Shown here piece after piece: positions 1 to 8,009 of a stretch of DNA of 56,677 nt. Made by a program: the position numbers and the translations under genes. The notes under the pieces are model-generated. The model ran no database searches. It saw only the letters and a program-made list of their open reading frames with translations, and was not told the DNA's origin. The stretch spans positions 1 to 56,677 of the forward strand of contig JAUCBJ010002274.1 of NCBI GenBank assembly GCA_032718475.1, in the 5' to 3' direction. This DNA comes from Nemertoderma westbladi. Lineage: Eukaryota; Xenacoelomorpha; Nemertodermatida; Nemertodermatidae. Position 1 is the stretch's first letter. Each line of letters begins with the position of its first letter.

Positions 1-359
1 GAAATGTATCTATTTGCGAATACACCACTTCCAAACTCCATACAAAGTCGGCACTAAATAAATAAACTTTATTTTTGTAAAATAAATATTTTTAGGTCCG
101 CGAAGCGAGACCTCTAGTATTCACTCCGTTTTTCTGGTGTTGTTAATAATTTCTTGTTAGGTATTTTAGGTCTTGTTAGGACTTTGTATGTATGGCTCCA
201 GTTGCTCAAGCAGAATACAATCAAAGCAGAATAAGTGGTAAATCTAAGGTCGAGAGTAGGCTAGAGCTAAGGTCGCAAGGAGGGCAGCCTAGTAGCATTG
301 CTAGTGAAAGGCTGCCCACCAGGGAGGGTGGATGGATATTTAGGAAGGGGCAGGACATG
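1..359. other. AT-rich non-coding DNA
   Basis: No coding signal, structured RNA or recognisable element is visible. The short open frame at 192-380 has no recognisable motif and no supporting context. Confidence 0.5.
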
Positions 360-520
360 GATATAGTTAGATTAGAATAGGGTTATAAGGGATAGGGTAG
401 GGTAGTTTAGGATAGAAGGATAGGGTAGGACGTGATGATATGATAGGCTAGGATAGAGTAAGATAGGATAGGGTATAATAGGAGGATAGAGTATAGGATA
501 AAATAGTCTAGGATGTGTCA
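360..520 (+). repeat. Degenerate GGATAGGGTA-type low-complexity tract
   Basis: A purine-rich strand is built from imperfect repeats of motifs such as ggatagggta, ggatagagta and taggatag. The period is irregular (about 5-10 bp), so it looks like a decayed simple repeat. The minus-strand frame across it (Pro/Tyr/Leu-rich) is a by-product of the composition and not a gene. Confidence 0.6.
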
Positions 521-744
521 GAAGTGCCGAATGAGTAAAAAGCAAATACGGCCGACTGCGATTTTTTGGCATTATTTGTTCTGTTAATTAATTATCTATA
601 CTGTTATATATTGTTATTTATTTGTTATTTATGATTTTATTTATATTAAGTATTTTATTTTTAGGACTATAAACCATATTTAAGGGGTTACTAAGGGATA
701 ATATCAACTAGTCAGTGATGTTGATGATGACTGCTTCGAAACGT
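521..744. other. AT-rich spacer
   Basis: AT-rich, non-coding sequence up to the edge of the 48-bp minisatellite. Nothing else is seen. Confidence 0.5.
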
Positions 745-1430
745 GATCCCGCGCCCGGGTAGATTAATAAAGGCCCACAAGGAGTGAGCGTGACCCCGCG
801 CCCGGGTAAATATAATAAAGGCCCACAAGGAGTGAGCGTGATCCCACGTCCGGGTAGATTTAATAAAGGCCCACAAGTAGTGAGCGTGACCCCACGCCCG
901 GGTAGATTTAATAAAGGCCCACAAGTAGTGAGCGTGACCCCACGCCCGGGTATATTTAATAAAGGCCCACAAGGAGTGAGCGTGATACCGCGCCCGGGTA
1001 GATTTAATAAAGGCCCACAAGGAGTGAGCGTGACCCCGCGCCCGGGTATATTTAATAAAGGCCCACAAGGAGTGAGCGTGATACCGCGCCCGGGTAGATT
1101 TAATAAAGGCCCACAAGGAGTAAGCGTGACCCCGCGCCCGGGTATATTTAATAAAGGCCCACAAGGAGTGAGCGTGATACCGCGCCCGGGTAGATTTAAT
1201 AAAGGCCCACAAGGAGTGAGCGTGATACCGCGCCCGGGTAGATATAATAAAGGCCCACAAGGAGTGAGCGTGATCCCGCGCCCGGGTAGATGTAATAAAG
1301 GCCCACAAGGAGTGAGCGTGACCCCGCGCCTGGGTAGATTTAATAAAGGCCCACAAGGAGTAAGCGTGACCCCGCGCCTGGGTATATTTAATAAAGGCCC
1401 ACAAGGAGTGAGCGTGACCCCGCGTCCGGT
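745..1430 (+). repeat. 48-bp GC-rich minisatellite, about 14 copies
   Basis: The block taaaggcccacaagg recurs every 48 bp from about 767 to about 1393, which gives 14 copies. Each copy also carries a GCGCCCGGG block and agtgagcgtga. Variants are point changes (ggagtg/gtagtg, gacccc/gatacc/gatccc). Because 48 is divisible by three, frames on both strands stay open and translate to 16-residue repeats; these are artefacts. It abuts the decayed RT fragment at 1430-1564. Confidence 0.9.
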
Positions 1431-1564
1431 CTCTGGAGGAGAAACTGGTGCGATCGGGGTTCGTGGGTGATGGCGTGGAGGCGGGACCCTAACTCGCGGA
1501 GGAATGTGGCTGTCTCCGGACCAGGCCGGCCAAATGTCTCGAATGCGACCGGGTGGAAGAGGTG
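1430..1564 (-). pseudogene. Non-LTR RT C-terminal fragment, distal part
   Basis: Read on the minus strand, this segment encodes a piece with the core HPVAFETFG and GPETATFLRELGSRL. It resembles the extreme C-terminal part of invertebrate RT proteins whose tail has a CCHC finger and a PD...D nuclease-like motif. It is the downstream continuation of the fragment at 3408-4240; a foldback element (1565-3407) separates the two. The residues either side of the insertion are contiguous in the family pattern, and the short coding sequence for HLF is duplicated as the 9-bp target site. It is truncated at the minisatellite and cannot be functional. The link to the other half is strong; the clade is not determined. 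Confidence 0.7.
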
Positions 1565-1570
1565 GATGTA

Positions 1571-1800
1571 GGACAATTCGGTCCCGGACAATTCGGTCCG
1601 GACAATTCGGTCCCTCACAATTCGGTCCCGGACAATTCGGTCCCAAAACACTAAATAAATGGGACCGAATTGTCCGGGACCGAATTGTCGGGGACCGAAT
1701 TGTCCTAGGACCGAGTGTCCTAGGACCGAATTGTCTGGGACCGAATTGTCCGGGACCGAATTGTCCGGGACCGAAATGTCCGGGACCGAATTGTCCGGTT
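1571..1800. repeat. Left-arm minisatellite, head-to-head
   Basis: About five units of ACAATTCGGTCC on the plus strand run to 1655. After a 13-bp spacer, about eight units occur in reverse-complement orientation (GGGACCGAATTGTCC). The tract can therefore fold on itself as well as pair with the right arm at 3160-3400. Confidence 0.85.
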
Positions 1801-3149
1801 CCTGATAGAGGCTTTTTAGTGCTTTTTTGATATTGGTGAATGTTCTAGAACATTAGTAGAGATATTTTTTTTATGGTAACTAGTGTTATTTACTAGCTAG
1901 AATTTTTGAAATTTTAAAAATACTATACTTTAATATATTTTTGTTATTGGTAAGTGTTCGTGAACATTATTATATATTATTTATTAATGTGTAGCTGGTG
2001 TTTTTTTTTACTAGCTAGCATTTCCTTGAAATTATAAAAAAGCTTGTGAAAACATTGATACAGTACAGGCCACCAGAAAAAGCAGATTTCATCCAATGTG
2101 ATCACATGTGAACACATTTGTTCAAGTCATCTGATTGGCAGGTTATGGCGAGTTATCTTCTAGATCACACAGCAGGAGGCTAACTTGCTGGGACCGACAA
2201 AGGCTGTATGTCTGATATCAGGTAGATGACAGAGCCCCCAGGGCGTAACATTGCGGACATGGGCTGTATTGGTAGAGAGAGAACTACACACAAGACCACA
2301 TGGAGGTTAATGGAGTGTATGGGAGTGGAATATGGATGGAGGAGCCTAGACCATTGAATTATTAATTTAGTGCAGGGAGATGTCGCGCCATTAGTCTGAC
2401 ACCGAGAGGGCACAGATAAACACCAGAAGATGCCTTAACATCACAAACTATAGGCCTGCCTACTAGACACTATTAACTGCACACTATAAAGGTAAACAAA
2501 ATCCTTATCGCATTTCCAGCTGCAGTGAGTGACAGTTAGCGGCAAACTACAGAGAGTTTCTAGAGTACTAAGCGTTTCAAAAGTATTCAATTGTATCCTT
2601 TGGCGAAAAAATTTTGGTTGTTGCCAATTCAATTATGTTCAATTATGTTCAATTGTCCCGTTCAACAACATTACATTACACTGGTACACATTTGATAAAA
2701 TGTGTTCACAATTGTACAAATCTGCGTTTTCTGGTGGTCTGTACTGTATTTCAGAATTAGGCCTAAACTGTTGTTGATTATATTAATTACCAAAAATATT
2801 GATGATATTATAACAGTCCCTGAATGAGATCCAGCTATTTTCTACGATAATAATTTAGGCTTGTTAACCAACCAACAACACATACAGTATACGTACGCAA
2901 TATAGAAAAAAAATCAGTTTTACACATTTTAAATAGGCCTACATACTATTACTAGCTAGTAAATAATTCACAAGCTCCATAAAAACACCATAATAGCTAC
3001 CATAACTAATAATGTTAACAAAAAAAGTAAAATTGTTTTATTTTCAAAAAAATACTAGCTAGTAAAAAAAAAACACTAGCTACCATATAATAATATCTTT
3101 TAAGGTTCTAGAACATTCACCATTATTATATAGTACAGTAGTACCAATA

Positions 3150-3400
3150 AAATTTGTCCTGGACAATTCGATCCCGGACAATTCGGTCCCGGACAATTCT
3201 GTCCCGGATAATTCGGTCCCGGTCAATTCGGTCCCATTAATATGCATGTTTTGGGACCAAATTGTCCTAGTCAGTATCCAGACAATTCGGTCCCGGACAA
3301 TTCGGTCCCAAAACACAAAAATAATGGGACCGAATTGTCCGGCACCGAACTGTCCGGGACCGAATTGTCCGGACAAAATTGTCCGGGACCGAATTGTCCT
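3150..3400. repeat. Right-arm minisatellite, head-to-head
   Basis: It has the same 15-16 bp unit as the left arm, again in both orientations: ACAATTCGGTCCC from 3163 to about 3235 and 3290-3310, and GGGACCGAATTGTCC around 3328-3400. It is the inverted partner of 1571-1800 and forms the outer part of the foldback transposon terminus. Confidence 0.85.
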
Positions 3401-3407
3401 GCTTCCA

Positions 3408-4240
3408 GAAGAGGTGTCCCCGCTCTGTCCCCGCTCTACCACCTCCAGGTACGTCTGTTGCTTCTCCCCTTCCCTCCGTTCTGCAGTCCGACCACCGGCT
3501 ACAATCGTTTGCTGTATGTAGTTCGGGACGAGGGGGCGAGGGGGGCATCCCAGGTGAGGGTGCGGCCCTGGCTCCACGGCACCAGCTTCAGGCCGTCGAC
3601 TCGCTTCCCGTCTCTCCTGCATAGGCCGGGGGGCTCCAATGTGGATGGAATGCCACTGGCCAGCATTCGACCTGCAGGAGAGGCAATGGAGTCCGTCGGA
3701 GGAAACTGGCTTGCCACACCAGTCACAGGAGTGGGGCTCAACGACTTTGCACCCCAGCGTCGTGGCGATGGCTATGCGAAACTGGGTGTCGTTGAGCTTT
3801 AGACCTAGTGCAGTACTCGGTAGTGCATTAAGACAACACCCGGCCGTGGGGTCATTAAGGGAGTTGAGGAGTGCTATGTCTTCAGGTGAGGCGACAAGAC
3901 GCAGGGTAGAGAGGGTCTCCTCAGGGATGGGGGCCATCCACAAACGCTGGTCTGATACAGTCGGTAATGGCGAGCTGGGAGGTAGGGATGAGCTCCTTGC
4001 TGCAAGGGCTAACTCGGCTGAAGGACTGGATGCCATGGATGACGGGAACAGGCGGTCGGAGAGCGTAGATATGGCAGCCGCAGAGGCCAGAGAGGCTGAT
4101 GGCACGAGCTGCACAGCAGAACTCAATCCGAGACTGCCAACCCGTGTGGGGAGGCAAGCCTGGGCCCAGGCTGGGTCATTGACTCGTGTTGGCAATGTCT
4201 TCAAGGGCACCACGTAATAAGTGATCGTAGTCACTGTCAC
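3408..4240 (-). pseudogene. Decayed non-LTR RT C-terminus with CCHC finger and PD..D-like motif
   Basis: The minus-strand frame from 4240 carries a zinc-finger pattern C-x2-C-x9-H-x3-C (CDWCG...GLHCLSC, about 3673-3727), preceded by the family-like stretch [18 protein letters not shown]. After a frame change near 3640, the segment [16 protein letters not shown]...LTWD (about 3545-3645) follows. In family members this is (K)RPDG then WD about 13 residues later, reminiscent of the PD-x(12-14)-D nuclease of R2-type elements. A second frame disturbance near 3425 comes from an 11-bp duplication (gtccccgctct-like, twice). The usual first catalytic Asp context is RVDG here. It is an inactive fragment, with no RT core in the window. 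The family resemblance is confident; the R2-like nuclease reading is inference. Confidence 0.7.
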
Positions 4241-6143
4241 TGTGGGATACTGATTGTGGGATTGTGGGGTACTGATTGTGGGATACTGATTGTGGGATTG
4301 TGGGGTGCTGATTGTGGGATTGTGGGGTACTGATTGTGGGATTGTGGGATACTGATTGTGCGGTTGTGGGATACTGATTGTGGGATTGTGGGGTACTGAT
4401 TGTGGGATACTGATTGTGGGATTGTGGGGTACTTATTGTGGGATACTGATTGTGGGATACTGATTGTGGAATTGTGGGGTACTGATTGTGGGATTGTGGG
4501 GTACTGATTGTGGGATTGTTGGATACTAGTGTGGGATACTGATTGTGGGATTGTGGGATACTGATTGTGGTTTACTGATTGTGGGATTGTGGGATACTGA
4601 TTGTGGGATTGTGGGGTACTGATTGTGGGATTGTGGGATACTCATTGTGGGATTGTTGGATACTGATTGTGGTATTGTGGGGTACTGATTGTGGGATTGT
4701 GGGGTACTGATTGTGGGATTGTTGGATACTGATTGTGGGATTGTGGGGTACTGATTGTGGGATTGTGGGGTACTGATTGTGGGATTGTTGGATACTGATT
4801 GTGGGGTTGTGGGGTACTGATTGTGGGATTGTGGGGTACTGATTGTGGGATTGTTGGATACTGATTGTGGGTTGTGGGGTACTGATTGTGGGATTGTGGG
4901 GTACTGATTGTGTGATTGTGGGATACTGATTGTGGGATACTGATTGTGGGATTGTGGGGTACTGATTGTGGGATACTGATTGTGGGGTACTGATTGTGGG
5001 ATTGTGGGGTACTGATTGTGGGATACTGATTGTGGGATTGTGGGGTACTGATTGTGGGATACTGATTGTGGGATTGTGGGGTACTGATTGTGGGATTGTG
5101 GGGTACTGATTGTGGGGTACTGATTGTGGGATACTGATTGTGGGATTGTGGGGTACTGATTGTGGGATTGTGGGGTACTGATTGTGGGATTGTGGGGTAC
5201 TGATTGTGGGATTGTGGGATTGTGTGGTACTGATTGCGGGATACAGATTGTGGGATTGTGGGGTACTGATTGTGGGATTGTGAGGTAGTGATTATGGGAT
5301 ACTGATTGTGGGATACTGATTGTGGGATTGTGGGGTACTGATTGTGGGATACTGATTGTGGGATTGTGGGGTACTGATTGTGGGATTGTGGGGTACTGGT
5401 TGTGGGATTGTGGGGTACTGATTGTGGGATTGTGGGATTGTGGGGTACTGATTGTGGGATACTGATTGTGGGATTGTGGGGTACTGATTGTGGGATTGTG
5501 GGGTAGTGATTGTGGGATACTGATTGTGGGATACTGATTGTGGGATTGTGGGGTACTGATTGTGGGATACTGATTGTGGGATTGTGGGGTACTGATTGTG
5601 GGATTGTGGGGTACTCATTGTGGGATTGTTGGATACTGATTGTGGTATTGTGGGGTACTGATTGCGGGATTGTGGGGTACTGATTGTGGGATTGTTGGAT
5701 ACTGATTGTGTGATTGTGGGGTACTGATTGTGGGATTGTGGGATACTGATTGTGGGATTGTCGGATACTGATTGTGGGATTGTGGGGTACTGATTGTGGG
5801 ATTGTGGGGTACTGATTGTGGGATACTGATTGTGGGATTGTGGGGTACTGATTGTGGGATACTGATTGTGGGATTGTGGGGTACTGATTGTGGGATACTG
5901 ATTGTGGGATTGTGGGGTACTGATTGTGGGATACTGATTGTGCGGTTGTGGGATAATGATTGTGGGATTGTGGGGTACTGATAGTTGGATACTGATTGTG
6001 GGATTGTGGGGTACTGATTGTGGGATACTGATTGTGGGATTGTTGGATACTGATTGTGGGATTGTGGGGTACTAATTGTGGGATTGTGGGGTACTGATTG
6101 TGGGATACTGATTGTGGGATTGTGGGATACTGATTGTGGTATT
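4238..6143 (+). repeat. 22/14-bp satellite array, left part
   Basis: Tandem mix of a 14-mer (actgattgtgggat) and a 22-mer (the same 14 bases plus tgtggggt). The array starts directly after two copies of GTCACT (4230-4241), the complement of the hexamer satellite found at 41205. It is interrupted at 6143 by a Gypsy element and resumes at 11162, so the original array was about 3.7 kb. Tyr/Pro/Gln-rich frames such as NQYPTIPQS on the minus strand are artefacts. Confidence 0.95.
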
Positions 6144-6343
6144 TGTTGTATTAAGTATGATCTGAACTGTAATACCCATATCGTATAATGAGAACAGTAA
6201 TGTTATAAAACAAATATAGCAGTGCTGCCAGTTACAGCTGTACAGCAGTACAGCAGTCCAATAACAAACATATTATGGTATAGCACAGTAGCAGTACAGG
6301 ATTCTATCTGATAAGATAAACAGACATTGCAAATATTACACCA
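6144..6343 (-). repeat. Gypsy 3' LTR
   Basis: 200 bp, identical by eye to 10962-11161. In element orientation it starts TGGTGTAATATT and ends AATACAACA. It is preceded in element orientation by a purine-rich tract at 6344-6360. Confidence 0.95.
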
Positions 6344-6360
6344 TGCCTCCCTTCACCCTT
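6344..6360 (-). promoter_or_regulatory. Polypurine tract of the Gypsy element
   Basis: On the minus strand AAGGGTGAAGGGAGGCA lies immediately next to the 3' LTR, the position expected for the plus-strand primer. A second copy of the same 17-19 bp lies 75 bp further upstream in element orientation (6417-6435). Confidence 0.75.
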
Positions 6361-6446
6361 GAGTTTAACATTTCTCTATCATTTCAGTACAATAGTACAA
6401 TAATACTGTTTTACCCATGCCTCCCTTCACCCTTACAGTTACTCAT

Positions 6447-8009
6447 TTATGCTGGATCCCTTCCTTGCAAGCGACGGCTTCGTCGTGGTGGTGATGTTTG
6501 AACTACTTCCGAATAACTTCGTGACTGGGTTGGGTCTGGTCGCCCATCATTGTCATCGATGGTGTCGCCATACGACTTATTAACAAGCTGTTGATTAGTG
6601 CTGTCTGAGTCTGGTTCAAGTATGGGCCGAAGAAAGCGGCGATTGCGCCAATAGACCGTTCCGTTGTCTGCCTTTACTTTATAACTTCGTCCCCGATAAT
6701 TTTGAGACATTATTGTGCCTGTCATTTCCCACGTACCCGATTTATTCGATTGGATACGAACTCTATCGTTGATTTGTAGTGGTTTCAATAACCTGGAGCC
6801 ACGATCCCATAATTTGGATGATTTCTCTGACAGAATCTCTCGTTTATGGTCAGCTTCTTCAACTTCCATGAATGTAACATGACTATAATTTAGTTTCGGT
6901 ATATGTGTCCTGGTTGTATAACCAACACGTCTCTGAGCTGGACTCAGACCATCATTCTTTGGCGTATTGTAGAATTCCAGTAAAGATTTGTTGAAATTGA
7001 TGGAGTTTACATCTCGATCGACTTTTATTACAAGAGATTTCATCGCCTTTACTGCAGACTCTGCATGACCGTTAGATTGGTGGTTGTAGGGTGATGAAGG
7101 GTTATATGATATACCATTGTTATTGCAGAACGTTATGAACTCGTTCGATTTAAATTGGGGTCCATTGTCGGTTGTTAACTGACATGGTATACCAAAATCC
7201 CGCATCCAGTTATAGAAATGTTTAATGACAACGGCTGTGGTGACGCCAGTAAGACCGTTCTTGCCACAGAAATAAATACATGGCCATCCTGAATATTTGT
7301 CCGTGATCACTAGGTAACTCCATCCTTCATTCTCAAAGAGATCTGCTGATATGCTGTTACCGGGGATTGTTGGTAGTGGGTGGTGTATGAGTGGCTCAGC
7401 TCTTTGGCTGTCTTTATGTGTTTCACACTCATTGCATCTACTGATGATGTTTGTTACGTCATTAGTAAGACCAGGCCAATAGATCATTTGGCGAGCACGA
7501 CGCAACATACGTTCTCGTCCCTGATGGGCACTATGGAGATGATAAAGGACTCCACGACGCATTGTTGTAGGAATTATTATGCGAGATCCATTTAATACAA
7601 TGTTCCCAAATAGTGATAATTGGTGGCGTATTGTCCAATAGGGAGAGAGTTCGGGATCTAGGTCCTTTTTTAGTGCTGGGAATCCTGAATTAACCATCTG
7701 ATATAATTTCTTGATAACTGGGTCTCTGGTTGATTCATGGTCAACATTTTCTATGTGCAGGTCATCTGCAGTTCCATTACCCCCAGTTTCAACTATTGTA
7801 TTTATCATATCCCCGATGGATGACTCAACACTGCAGGTAAGTTGCTCATCCGAGGTGTCTGGCTTGTCCGCTGGGTACTGTGAAAACACGTCTGAAACTG
7901 TATGGTCTGTCCCTTTCCGCCATGTTGCAGATAGGTTTTCGCATGACAAATGTTCACAAAGGCGAACAATGCGTGGCGACGGTAATTCCGACAGTGATTT
8001 TTGATTCAA
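6447..8009 (-). CDS. Gypsy integrase (C-terminal part of Pol)
   Basis: 520 codons encoding the end of RNase H and the integrase that joins the cDNA to the target. The sequence shows an HHCC zinc-binding region at about residues 155-197 (HLHSAHQG...CNECETH). The DDE core follows: Asp in SADLFENEG (about 224), Asp in TDNGPQF (about 278) and Glu in HAESAV (about 314). A C-terminal GPY/F-like segment lies at about 413-458 (RVRIQ...YWRNRRFL). All catalytic residues are present. The frame begins at a TTG (8009) because one base is lost or gained at about 8010-8020, inside RNase H. It should be read as the downstream part of a single Pol polyprotein and not a separate gene. No canonical slippery heptamer is evident at the break. 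Confidence 0.9.
   Translation of the reverse strand: MNQKSLSELPSPRIVRLCEHLSCENLSATWRKGTDHTVSDVFSQYPADKPDTSDEQLTCSVESSIGDMINTIVETGGNGTADDLHIENVDHESTRDPVIKKLYQMVNSGFPALKKDLDPELSPYWTIRHQLSLFGNIVLNGSRIIIPTTMRRGVLYHLHSAHQGRERMLRRARQMIYWPGLTNDVTNIISRCNECETHKDSQRAEPLIHHPLPTIPGNSISADLFENEGWSYLVITDKYSGWPCIYFCGKNGLTGVTTAVVIKHFYNWMRDFGIPCQLTTDNGPQFKSNEFITFCNNNGISYNPSSPYNHQSNGHAESAVKAMKSLVIKVDRDVNSINFNKSLLEFYNTPKNDGLSPAQRRVGYTTRTHIPKLNYSHVTFMEVEEADHKREILSEKSSKLWDRGSRLLKPLQINDRVRIQSNKSGTWEMTGTIMSQNYRGRSYKVKADNGTVYWRNRRFLRPILEPDSDSTNQQLVNKSYGDTIDDNDGRPDPTQSRSYSEVVQTSPPRRSRRLQGRDPA

Larger units (their letters stand above)
1565..3407. mobile_element. Foldback DNA transposon with minisatellite inverted repeats
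   Basis: The left arm begins with tandem 15-16 bp units (ACAATTCGGTCCCGG, 1571-1655, partly re-inverted at 1669-1799). It is followed by two ~115-bp sub-repeats (1829-2050) containing gaatgttctagaac and ttactagctag. The right arm (2940-3400) repeats the same modules in inverse order and orientation. A 9-bp direct repeat GAAGAGGTG flanks it (1556-1564 and 3408-3416), and the flanks form one RT-derived reading frame when joined. The unique centre (2060-2930) has no recognisable transposase, so this is a non-autonomous copy. A 9-bp TSD is typical of MULE-type elements, but the outermost 5-7 bp of the two ends do not match, so the superfamily is open. Confidence 0.8.

Noticed and set aside
745-1430. 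Regularly spaced array resembling a CRISPR
   Set aside because: The whole 48-bp unit is repeated with no unique spacers, and the DNA is metazoan; it is a minisatellite.
708-1646. 312-residue minus-strand ORF over the 48-bp repeat
   Set aside because: It is the minisatellite read through; only its upstream end (1430-1564) contains genuine RT-derived sequence.
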